Positions 1 through 5,378 of a stretch of DNA of 5,425 bases are shown here, one piece after another. Numbering within the stretch: the stretch's first letter is position 1; every line of letters begins with the position of its first letter. The stretch covers positions 1 through 5,425 of the forward strand of contig JAFPBC010000148.1 in the NCBI GenBank assembly GCA_017390595.1, written 5' to 3'. The stretch is from Selenomonadales bacterium. Lineage in GTDB: Bacteria; Bacillota; Negativicutes; RGIG982. A program made the translations under genes and the position numbers. The notes below the pieces were generated by a model that saw only the letters and a program-made list of their open reading frames with translations, did no database searches and had not been told where the DNA came from.

Positions 1-522
1 ACCATGATGATAGAAGGATTTTCGCTCCTTCGCGCAGGCAGTGCATCACTCATAGGCATCGGCGATCTTTTTACATACCTTCAAGCATCCGACACATCAC
101 CGCTTATCGCCATCCTCATCGGCATCGTCTTGACCTTCATCTTACAATCCGCATCAAGCGCCACCCTGCTTTTGACGACGCTTGCAGAAGAGCACCTCTT
201 CTCCCTTCACACCATCTGCCACATCATCTACGGCAACAATATCGGCTCATGCCTATCTGCCATCCTCGCCTCACTTGCCGCCACGCGCGAAGCACGCATG
301 AGCGCACTCGCCAATCTCATCTTGAACATCGGCGGTGTTCTCCTATTCCTTCCGCTGACCTCCCTGCTCCTTACGCTCGCGACCGCACTCGCCCCCACAC
401 CGGCAGACTGCCTCGTCGTACTTCACACCGTCTTCAACCTCGTCGGCTCTCTTCTCTTACTGCCGTTTACCAAACAGTATGCCGCCTTGATCGAACGCAT
501 CTATCCGCTTAAACGCACATAA
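1..522 (+). CDS. Na+/phosphate cotransporter (Na/Pi cotransporter family), C-terminal part, cut by the window start
   Basis: This is an integral membrane protein expected to import phosphate with Na+. The frame is open to base 1, so the gene begins upstream; the Met at base 4 is probably internal. Residues counted from that Met match the second inverted repeat of the family: QSASSAT at 48-54 (usual QSSSA motif), GNNIGS at 77-82 (usual GxNIGT), a TREAR..AL..L..N segment at 94-108, and HTVFN at 141-145 just before the final hydrophobic stretch. About four hydrophobic segments are visible (about 33-60, 70-92, 105-130, 137-156). The protein stops about 17 residues after the last one, so it lacks the C-terminal PhoU-like domain that many bacterial NptA/YjbB relatives carry. 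The third position of the QSSSA motif is Ala. The family call is firm; substrate specificity is inferred from the family only. Confidence 0.85.
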   Translation, partial: TMMIEGFSLLRAGSASLIGIGDLFTYLQASDTSPLIAILIGIVLTFILQSASSATLLLTTLAEEHLFSLHTICHIIYGNNIGSCLSAILASLAATREARMSALANLILNIGGVLLFLPLTSLLLTLATALAPTPADCLVVLHTVFNLVGSLLLLPFTKQYAALIERIYPLKRT

Positions 523-550
523 AAAAAGAAGGCCGAAGCCTTCTAATTTT
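521..550. terminator. Bidirectional rho-independent terminator between convergent genes
   Basis: A 7-bp perfect stem (AGAAGGC at 527-533, GCCTTCT at 538-544) has a 4-nt loop. It is flanked by six A on the left, which are T on the minus strand, and by AATTTT on the right. On the minus strand the loop reads C(UUCG)G, an extra-stable tetraloop followed by a T run, so it works best for the NlpC/P60 gene that ends at 567. It can also end the transporter transcript, whose stop codon overlaps the A run. Confidence 0.85.
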
Positions 551-566
551 CATCGTGATATGAATG

Positions 567-1229
567 TTACAGAACACGTCTTGCGCCTACATAACGAGGT
601 CCCCAATACTTGCTGTCCATTTTTGATACTTGAACGCCGCTGCTCGACGTTGCATTGATGAACTCGTTATTGCCCAGATAGATACCGACATGAGAAGCAC
701 CTGCCGCATATGTCGTAAAGAAAACGAGGTCGCCTACACGCAGGTTGCGATACGATACTGCTTGCCCCATACGGAATTGTTCGCCCGATAAACGAGGCAA
801 CTGGATACCCGATTTTGCAAATACATATTGAACATAACCCGAACAATCAAAACCACCCGGTGTCGTACCGCCAAATACGTACGGCACACCAATATATGCA
901 AAAGAAGTTTGTACCAATCTTCTCATAAACATGCTTGAACCACCGCGACTGACCATAATATTCTTGCCCATGATCGCATAATAAGTATCTTTTCCAACGA
1001 TACCGTCAGGCTCAAGGCCCCATACAGACTGGAAGTTCTTCACTTGATATTCCATAGCCGAGCCGAAATATCCGTCTACTTCCACAGGATAGCCTAACTT
1101 GGTCAGCGCACTTTGAATTTCCGAAACTTCCTCACCCTTGTCACCTACTTGGAACGAAGCCAAGCATACCGCCGAGGATAAGAGCAGGAAAAGCAAAGCC
1201 AAAAATTGAATCCGAATCACTCTACTCAA
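567..1229 (-). CDS. Secreted NlpC/P60 cell-wall hydrolase with N-terminal peptidoglycan-binding domain
   Basis: This is a predicted exported cysteine peptidase that cuts peptide stems in peptidoglycan. Numbering from the TTG start gives 220 aa. Residues 1-24 form a signal peptide (Arg-containing start, hydrophobic LALLFLLL core, likely cleavage after CLA). Residues about 26-87 match PG_binding_1 (paired VGDKGEEV...LGYPVEVDGYFG and GLEPDGIVG elements). Residues about 102-220 are the NlpC/P60 domain, with Cys129 in FDCSG, His180 in SHVGIYLG and Asn192 in FINAT, where many relatives have His. The longest frame begins at a GTG at 1253, but no Shine-Dalgarno precedes it, whereas AAAGGGAGG lies 9 nt before the TTG at 1229 and that start leaves a neat signal peptide. 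The gene appears monocistronic, with terminators on both sides and a candidate sigma-H promoter upstream. A role in growth, division or stationary-phase wall remodelling is inference. Confidence 0.9.
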   Translation of the reverse strand: MSRVIRIQFLALLFLLLSSAVCLASFQVGDKGEEVSEIQSALTKLGYPVEVDGYFGSAMEYQVKNFQSVWGLEPDGIVGKDTYYAIMGKNIMVSRGGSSMFMRRLVQTSFAYIGVPYVFGGTTPGGFDCSGYVQYVFAKSGIQLPRLSGEQFRMGQAVSYRNLRVGDLVFFTTYAAGASHVGIYLGNNEFINATSSSGVQVSKMDSKYWGPRYVGARRVL

Positions 1230-1238
1230 TAATGTTTT

Positions 1239-1247
1239 CCTCCCTTT
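1239..1247 (-). promoter_or_regulatory. Ribosome binding site that decides the TTG start of the NlpC/P60 gene
   Basis: AAAGGGAGG on the minus strand lies inside the longer GTG-initiated frame and is 9 nt upstream of TTG at 1229. Upstream of the GTG at 1253 the nearest GGAGG (1279-1275) is 21 nt away, too far to serve it. The placement therefore favours the TTG. Confidence 0.6.
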
Positions 1248-1311
1248 TTTCACAGAAACGACAGGGATTTACCGCCTCCATTATATTTCGCGCAAACACG
1301 CTATATGATAT

Positions 1312-1340
1312 GTATTCTACATAAATACAGAAGTTCCTGC
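1312..1340 (-). promoter_or_regulatory. Candidate sigma-H type promoter for the NlpC/P60 gene
   Basis: The minus strand reads GCAGGAACT (1340-1332), an 11-nt spacer, then GTAGAATAC (1320-1312). The known Bacillus sigma-H consensus is RnAGGAwww, 11-12 nt, RnnGAATww; this site matches all fixed positions and misses one W at each end. No good sigma-A -35 lies 16-18 nt before the TAGAAT. Transcription would start near 1305, giving a leader of about 75 nt before the TTG start. Confidence 0.5.
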
Positions 1341-1398
1341 TAAAAACATTGTTTTTTTGACATTTCTTATTTTCACCAAGTCAGCCTATTTTATACGC

Positions 1399-1433
1399 AA
1401 AAAGAGCCGAACAAGCCATGCTTGTCAGGCTCT
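1399..1433 (-). terminator. Terminator of trxA
   Basis: The hairpin begins just past the trxA stop codon. The outer stem pairs AGAGCC (1403-1408) with GGCTCT (1428-1433). After a 2x2 internal loop, an inner stem pairs ACAAG (1411-1415) with CTTGT (1421-1425). On the minus strand it is followed by TTTTT (1403-1399). The T run overlaps the stem foot. It separates trxA from the downstream NlpC/P60 gene. Confidence 0.75.
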
Positions 1434-1439
1434 CTTTTC

Positions 1440-1763
1440 TTACATCGCACCATCAATAAGTTCTGCCAATACATCCTTCGGGAGATAGCCCACTTCTCTT
1501 GCTACGACTTCTCCGTTTTTCACAACAATGATCGTCGGGATGCTCTGGATACCATACTGCATCGCCACCGCACCGTTTTCATCGACATCGACTTTGGCAA
1601 CGATCGCCTTACCTTCGTATTCCGCGGCAACCGCTTCGATCTCGGGCGCGATCATCTTGCACGGTCCGCACCACGTTGCCCAAAAATCGACCAATACGGG
1701 CTGACTTGCTTCCATGACTTGTTTTTGAAACTCTTCTGCTGTATGAATATGAACGACGCTCAT
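1440..1763 (-). CDS. trxA: Thioredoxin
   Basis: This is a cytoplasmic protein disulfide reductase of 107 aa, the usual length for bacterial thioredoxin 1. The active site WCGPC is at 31-35 with redox cysteines 32 and 35. The buried Asp26, the conserved Lys57 and the cis-proline Pro76 (SIPT) are all present, as is the C-terminal NGE..REVG strand region. The frame extends upstream to 1850, but ATG at 1763 is chosen because AAAGGAGG lies 7 nt before it (GGAGG 1775-1771) and the extension would add about 29 residues foreign to the family. The gene has its own sigma-A promoter and terminator, so it is probably monocistronic. It is divergent from an FMN nitroreductase; a shared redox regulation is possible but not shown. 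No thioredoxin reductase gene is in view. Confidence 0.95.
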   Translation of the reverse strand: MSVVHIHTAEEFQKQVMEASQPVLVDFWATWCGPCKMIAPEIEAVAAEYEGKAIVAKVDVDENGAVAMQYGIQSIPTIIVVKNGEVVAREVGYLPKDVLAELIDGAM

Positions 1764-1833
1764 ATGATGACCTCCTTTTTTCATATTGTATGCTTTTTTG
1801 TGCAAAACTATATGAAAATCTCTCGTTTTATTG

Positions 1834-1846
1834 TATACTAAGTATA
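1834..1846. repeat. Perfect 13-bp palindrome of two mirrored -10 boxes between trxA and the nitroreductase gene
   Basis: TATACT (1834-1839), a central A, then AGTATA (1841-1846). The right arm is the trxA -10 box. The left arm could be the -10 box of the plus-strand nitroreductase gene, with a weak ATGAAA at 1812-1817 as -35 (16-nt spacer). The arrangement could make the divergent promoters mutually exclusive or form an operator; neither is proven. Confidence 0.4.
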
Positions 1847-1869
1847 TCACATATCGGTAATATCTTCAA
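1841..1869 (-). promoter_or_regulatory. Sigma-A promoter of trxA
   Basis: TTGAAG (1869-1864), a 17-nt spacer, then TATACT (1846-1841) on the minus strand. The start of transcription would be near 1834, about 70 nt before the trxA ATG. The -10 box forms one arm of a palindrome. Confidence 0.7.
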
Positions 1870-1892
1870 TTTATTTTTAGGAGGAATGACAT

Positions 1893-2450
1893 ATGCAACT
1901 GCTCGAAGCGATCGAAACGCGACGTTCCTGTCGCAAGTACACGAGCGAAGTCCCGTCTGATGAGATGGTCAAGTCTCTTCTTCATTACGCGACCAAGGCA
2001 CCGAGTGCAACGAACACACAGCCGTGGCGATTCGCGGTGATACAGGACAAAGCACTGCTCGATCACTATTCCGAAGAAACGAAAAATATTCTCCTCGCAA
2101 GCAATACAGAGCTTGTCGAGAAGTATCGCCACATCTTGTCGAATCCCGATTATCATGTATTCCACCACGCTCCGACGCTCATCATCATCTACGCGAATCA
2201 GTCGCGTTTCTTCAGCATCACCGACTGCTCGCTTGCCGCACAGAACTTGATGCTCGCGGCACACGACGGCGGTCTCGGTACGTGCTGGATCGGATTCTCG
2301 ACGCCGCTCTTTAATGCACCGCATATCAAAGAAGAGCTCGGTATTCCCGAAGAATACGAAGCCATCGCACCGCTCATCGTCGGTTATCCCGAACGCACGC
2401 TCCCGCCGATGGAGAAAAACGATCCCGAGATCATCTGCTGGAAAAAATGA
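1893..2450 (+). CDS. Nitroreductase family FMN-dependent oxidoreductase
   Basis: This is a predicted cytoplasmic NAD(P)H-dependent flavoprotein of 185 aa, in the range of the short single-domain nitroreductases. The FMN-binding signatures are present: RRSCRKY at 10-16, APSATNTQPWRF at 36-47 (the usual PSA.N.QPW motif), and GGLGTCWIGF at 126-135 (the usual G.G..W.g motif), followed by LGIPEEYEAIAPLIVGYP at 149-166, typical of the domain end. ATG at 1893 is preceded by GGAGG at 1880-1884 with an 8-nt gap. The physiological substrate cannot be read from the sequence; members reduce nitroaromatics, quinones or flavins, and some act in biosynthesis. It is a single gene, divergent from trxA and closed by a strong terminator. 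Confidence 0.9.
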   Translation: MQLLEAIETRRSCRKYTSEVPSDEMVKSLLHYATKAPSATNTQPWRFAVIQDKALLDHYSEETKNILLASNTELVEKYRHILSNPDYHVFHHAPTLIIIYANQSRFFSITDCSLAAQNLMLAAHDGGLGTCWIGFSTPLFNAPHIKEELGIPEEYEAIAPLIVGYPERTLPPMEKNDPEIICWKK

Positions 2451-2461
2451 TCGCATATACA

Positions 2462-2491
2462 AAAAAGCTACCTTATACAAGGTAGCTTTTT
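2462..2491. terminator. Strong bidirectional terminator shared by the nitroreductase gene and rnpB
   Basis: A 13-bp perfect stem pairs 2462-2474 with 2479-2491 around the 4-nt loop ATAC; the core is GCTACCTT/AAGGTAGC. The arms end in five A and five T, so each strand has a T run, with more T at 2493-2495 on the plus strand. It lies 12 nt after the nitroreductase stop codon and about 12 nt beyond the predicted 3' end of rnpB. Confidence 0.92.
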
Positions 2492-2502
2492 CTTTACAAA
2501 GG

Positions 2503-2863
2503 AATTTATGAGCAATCAATAAGCCGAGTTCTGTTCCGCTTGCGCGGTGACGACCATTTATCTAGACCGCCGATTACTCGACGGTTCAAGCGACACAACC
2601 CGGAAGGTTCAGCGGGCAACATCATCCCTTCCCTATTTGGTCTTGCTCCGGGTGGAGTTTACCTAGCCAGCCGGTCACCCGACTGCTGGTGCGCTCTTAC
2701 CGCACCGTTCCATCCTTACCTGCACGTAGCAGGCGGTCTACATTTCTGTGGCACTATTCCTGGGGTCACACCCGCTGGACGTTATCCAGCACCCTGCCCT
2801 ACGGAGCCCGGACTTTCCTCAGACGCACGATGCGCCCGCGGTCGTCTTTCATGCTCATAAATT
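2503..2863 (-). ncRNA. rnpB: RNase P RNA, bacterial class A
   Basis: This is the catalytic RNA that removes 5' leaders from precursor tRNAs. On the minus strand it shows the conserved core in order: GAGGAAAGTCCGGGCTC, the GGGCAGGGTGC segment, CACAGAAA, GGTGCGGTAAGAGCGCACC, GGTAAACTCCACCCGGAGC with AAGACCAAATAG, then AGATAAATGGTCGTC and ACAGAACTCGGCTTA near the 3' end. The ends pair in a 12-bp P1 helix: 2852-2863 with 2503-2514 (AATTTATGAGCA/TGCTCATAAATT). That gives about 361 nt, normal for class A; the exact ends are inferred from P1 and from the promoter. Class A fits Clostridia or Negativicutes and not Bacilli. The P15 stem (2632-2627 with 2607-2602) closes a 19-nt loop without an evident GGU. 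A promoter precedes it and a terminator follows. Confidence 0.97.
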
Positions 2864-2870
2864 ACATTTT

Positions 2871-2900
2871 ATTGTAGCACGGTTTTTTTCTGTTTGTCAA
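2871..2900 (-). promoter_or_regulatory. Sigma-A promoter of rnpB, overlapping the end of thiE
   Basis: Consensus TTGACA (2900-2895), an 18-nt spacer, then TACAAT (2876-2871) on the minus strand. The expected start, 7-8 nt downstream, falls at about 2864-2863, which agrees with the start of the P1 helix. The TGA inside the -35 box is also the thiE stop codon (2899-2897). Confidence 0.85.
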
Positions 2901-3541
2901 ATCTTCTTGTTACTCAGAACGAGTCGTCTGCATTTTTCGGCGATGTTATCATCTGCTACGATATCCGAGATGATGGCGGTCATCGAAGCACCTTTTTGAA
3001 GGACATCGGCAACCTTGTCTTCTTTGATACCGCCGATGGCAACGATCGGAAGAGATACCGCCGCACGCACCGCCGCCAGATTATCGTATCCGATGGGCTG
3101 AAGGGCATCCGCTTTCGTTTTCGTCGCGAAGATGGGACCGACACCGATATAGTCGATGCAGCCGAGTGCTTCGGCTTCGCGTGCTTCTTCGGGGTTATGC
3201 GTGGAGAGACCGAGTACTTTGTCATCGCCGATGAGCTTACGGACGACAGCGGGCGGAAGATCGCTCTGTCCGATATGAACGCCGTCGGCATCGACTGCTA
3301 TCGCAAGGTCGATGTGGTCATTGACGAGGAAGAGCGCACCTTGCTCACGTGTCAAACGACGGATCTCCATGCACTCTTCGTACATACTGCGCGCATCTTT
3401 CATCTTTTCGCGATATTGAACGACACGGATACCGCCCGCAAGCATCGCACGTACAACTTCAAGATTCGTACGACCGCGCGAAAAATCTTCTCCCGTAAGC
3501 GCATAGATCGATTCCGTCTCAAAATATGATAATTTATCCAT
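2897..3541 (-). CDS. thiE: Thiamine-phosphate synthase (thiamine-phosphate pyrophosphorylase)
   Basis: The enzyme joins HMP-pyrophosphate to thiazole phosphate to make thiamine monophosphate, in the cytoplasm. It has 214 aa, the usual TIM-barrel length. Residues aligning with known ThiE active-site positions are visible: Gln42, Arg44 and Lys46 (VQYREK), Asn74 and Asp75 (LVNDHIDLA), the Mg-binding Asp94 (GVHIGQSDLP), Ser113 (GLSTHN), Thr140/Thr142/Lys143 (GPIFATKTK), and Gly170-Gly171 (IVAIGGI) for phosphate. ATG at 3541 has GGAGG at 3553-3549 with a 7-nt gap. This GGAGG directly follows the TAA of the upstream nif3-like gene, so translation is probably coupled. No other thi gene and no TPP riboswitch is seen in the window, which is unusual because thiE often sits in a thiamine operon. 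Its stop codon lies in the rnpB -35 box. Confidence 0.95.
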   Translation of the reverse strand: MDKLSYFETESIYALTGEDFSRGRTNLEVVRAMLAGGIRVVQYREKMKDARSMYEECMEIRRLTREQGALFLVNDHIDLAIAVDADGVHIGQSDLPPAVVRKLIGDDKVLGLSTHNPEEAREAEALGCIDYIGVGPIFATKTKADALQPIGYDNLAAVRAAVSLPIVAIGGIKEDKVADVLQKGASMTAIISDIVADDNIAEKCRRLVLSNKKI

Positions 3542-3553
3542 CAGATATCCTCC

Positions 3554-4675
3554 TTATCGAAAAGAAAATACGTCGGCTGCAGTGCCTTCTGCCGTAATGA
3601 TATCTGCCTTGCGTTTCGACGATGCCATCTGCGCGCGCAAGTAATCTGCTACGACAGGCACGACGAGAGCTTCCGTATAATAGTGACCCGCATCGGCAAC
3701 GGCGATATCGTTTTCGTCGGCTTTTTGGCCGTCGTGATATTTCACATCAGCCGTCAAAAGAAGGTCTGCCCCGCGCATCGCCGCTTTCGGGATGAGATCG
3801 CTTCCGCTGCCGCCGCAGACGGCTACTTTTTTTATCACGCGTTCGGGCGAGCCTGTGAACTTGATGACGGGCACACCGACAGCTTCTTTGATGCGGTCGA
3901 TAACACTGCCGAGAGGCATCTCTTCGGAGAGACTGCCGATCCGACCGAGACCGTATTCACGACCTGTATTTTTGAGCGGATAGATATCATACGCCGCTTC
4001 TTCGTAAGGATGCGCGCGAAGCATCGCACGGACGACGCGTCGTTCGATCTCCTCGGGCATGATCGTCTCGATACGCACTTCTTCTACGCGCGTAAGACTG
4101 CCTTTTTCACCGATATACGGGTCTGTACCTTCACGCGGGAAGAATACACCTGTACCGTCTGTCATGAACGAACAATCGCTGTACTCGCCGATATAGCCTG
4201 CGCCTGCTTTGGCGATCGCCGCACGCACCTCTTCTGCCGATTCTTTCGGCACGAATACGACGAGTTTGACAAGGCTTTGTCTGCTCGTCACGCTCAGAGG
4301 CTCAACGTTCGTCAAGCCGATACGTTCGGCGAGCACATCATTGACACCGCCTTCGGCAATGTCGAGATTCGTATGTGCCGCATAGACGGCGATACCGTTC
4401 ACCAAAAGTTTTTCTATCATGGCACCTTGCGCCCAGTCGGTACGAATCTGTTTCATCGGGCGGAACAAGAACGGATGATGCGCTACGATCATCTGCACAT
4501 TTTTTGTTATCGCATAGTCGATGATATCGTCCGTCACATCGAGCGCAACGAGCACACGCTCTACTTTATGCGACGGCGAGCCGACCAAGAGGCCGACATT
4601 GTCCCATTCTTCCGCCAGCTTTTTCGGTGCAAGCTGTTCCATCCAATCAATGATCGTTTGACAAGTTACAGACAT
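3554..4675 (-). CDS. Nif3-like dinuclear metal centre protein (YqfO type) with PII-like insert
   Basis: A 373-aa member of the Nif3/YbgI/YqfO family, long form. The N-terminal half has EEWDNVGLLVG at 22-32, His66-His67 (VAHHPF) and Asp105 (AAHTNLDIAEGGVND). The C-terminal half supplies His331 and Glu335 (DAGHYYTEA). These are the expected ligands of the two metals. Between the halves, about 135-237, is the CutA/PII-like insertion found in the Firmicutes long forms, with its AHPYEEAAYDIYPL ending at about 236. Relatives form toroidal hexamers. The biochemical role is not settled; the label GTP cyclohydrolase I type 2 seen in databases is not well supported. ATG at 4675 overlaps the trmK stop by 10 nt and has GGAGAAG at 4690-4684, 8 nt upstream. 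The trmK-nif3 order matches yqfN-yqfO of Bacillus. Confidence 0.93.
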   Translation of the reverse strand: MSVTCQTIIDWMEQLAPKKLAEEWDNVGLLVGSPSHKVERVLVALDVTDDIIDYAITKNVQMIVAHHPFLFRPMKQIRTDWAQGAMIEKLLVNGIAVYAAHTNLDIAEGGVNDVLAERIGLTNVEPLSVTSRQSLVKLVVFVPKESAEEVRAAIAKAGAGYIGEYSDCSFMTDGTGVFFPREGTDPYIGEKGSLTRVEEVRIETIMPEEIERRVVRAMLRAHPYEEAAYDIYPLKNTGREYGLGRIGSLSEEMPLGSVIDRIKEAVGVPVIKFTGSPERVIKKVAVCGGSGSDLIPKAAMRGADLLLTADVKYHDGQKADENDIAVADAGHYYTEALVVPVVADYLRAQMASSKRKADIITAEGTAADVFSFR

Positions 4676-5352
4676 CGAAACATCTTCTCCAATTCTGCGT
4701 AGTGTTCTTTGATCGCCTTATATTTTTCGGATTCTACCGCATTTTTGCCCTTTTTCATATTATCAAGGATCGCTTTATCCGACTGCATCAAGCGATAGAT
4801 ATGCTTCTTGATAAGCGGATGTCTGCCGAGCCAGAGAAGCGGACCGACATCGCACATGATCGGTTTGATCGGCATTCTGCCGGGTTCTGCCGCGATGACT
4901 TCATAGATGATGCCATCTTCTTCTACGAGCGTTTCGGCTACGATGAACCAGTCATTCTCCGAGAGCCATTTACGCATGAGGCCTGCACCGCTCATCGGCT
5001 GCAAAATGAGACGCGACAGAGAATCCGTCACCTCGGGCGCACCTTCCAGAATATGAATAATGGTCGTCGCCCCCATCCCTGCGATAGCCGCATTCGTTAC
5101 CTCGTCCGGCTTGATCGGTGCAAGACCGTCACCGAGACGAAGCGAGATGACATCTTCCATATTCGCTTCTTTTACCGCACGTTCTGCCGCACTCAACGGG
5201 CCTTGATTCAAGTCGCAGGCGATCGCCGACGGAATTCTTTTTTCTTCAATTGCCGCGATCGGCAAATATCCATGGTCGGTACCGATATCGGCAAGGATAG
5301 AACCCGGCTCGACAAAATCGGCTACCGCTCTGAGTCGTTTACTTAATTTCAT
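4666..5352 (-). CDS. trmK: tRNA (adenine(22)-N(1))-methyltransferase TrmK
   Basis: This SAM-dependent enzyme methylates N1 of A22 in the D-arm of tRNA. It has 228 aa, the usual length. It begins KLSKRL and carries a Rossmann-type SAM fold: ADIGTDHGYLPI at 21-32 (glycine motif), ACDLNQGPLSAA at 45-56, GDGL at 75-78, AIAGMGATT at 90-98, LILQPMSGA at about 115, and EEDGIIYEVIAAE. The AGMG motif is followed by Ala where relatives I recall have Gly. The last 45 or so residues are charged and helical, like the C-terminal coiled coil of the family. ATG at 5352 has AGGAG at 5363-5359 with a 6-nt gap. It is the first gene of the trmK, nif3-like, thiE operon. In many Firmicutes the gene before it is rpoD/sigA, which would lie just outside the window. 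A strong hairpin ends only 26 nt before the start codon. Confidence 0.95.
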   Translation of the reverse strand: MKLSKRLRAVADFVEPGSILADIGTDHGYLPIAAIEEKRIPSAIACDLNQGPLSAAERAVKEANMEDVISLRLGDGLAPIKPDEVTNAAIAGMGATTIIHILEGAPEVTDSLSRLILQPMSGAGLMRKWLSENDWFIVAETLVEEDGIIYEVIAAEPGRMPIKPIMCDVGPLLWLGRHPLIKKHIYRLMQSDKAILDNMKKGKNAVESEKYKAIKEHYAELEKMFRCL

Positions 5353-5378
5353 ATCTTTCTCCTACCTCTCATATCGCT

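Noticed and set aside
1280..1285. TATAAT on the minus strand upstream of the NlpC/P60 gene as a sigma-A -10 box
   Set aside because: No acceptable -35 sequence lies 16-18 nt upstream; the best there is TCATAT. The sigma-H-like site fits better, though an alternative start here cannot be excluded.
1357..1362. TTGACA on the plus strand as a -35 box
   Set aside because: No -10 box at the right spacing, and there is no plus-strand gene downstream for it to serve.
1422..1841. A 139-codon plus-strand open frame opposite trxA
   Set aside because: Shadow of thioredoxin; it runs through the trxA terminator and promoter and has no coding features.
1764..1850. N-terminal extension of thioredoxin to the ATG at 1850
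   Set aside because: The extension would span the transcription start and the ribosome binding site and would add residues unlike thioredoxins; ATG at 1763 has an ideal GGAGG.
1866..2519. A 217-codon minus-strand open frame opposite the nitroreductase gene
   Set aside because: It runs through a strong terminator and a promoter element and has an antisense-type composition. The plus-strand nitroreductase has FMN motifs and a good ribosome binding site.
2540..2877. Plus-strand open frames of 62-106 codons within the RNase P RNA region
   Set aside because: They lie on the complement of a structured, conserved RNA gene. They lack ribosome binding sites, and proteins of this kind are a common mis-annotation over rnpB.
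2894..3529. A 211-codon plus-strand open frame opposite thiE
   Set aside because: Codon-aligned shadow of thiE, whose active-site motifs are unambiguous on the minus strand.
3683..4702. A 339-codon open frame on the plus strand opposite the nif3-like gene
   Set aside because: It is codon-aligned antisense to the real gene (its codon position 1 faces position 3). Such frames stay open when the sense gene avoids TTA, CTA and TCA codons. The translation is rich in Arg, His, Phe and Asp, matches no family I know, and has no ribosome binding site.
4702..5346. A 214-codon plus-strand open frame opposite trmK
   Set aside because: It is an antisense shadow of trmK, with the same odd composition and no start signals. 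The sense frame shows clear family motifs.
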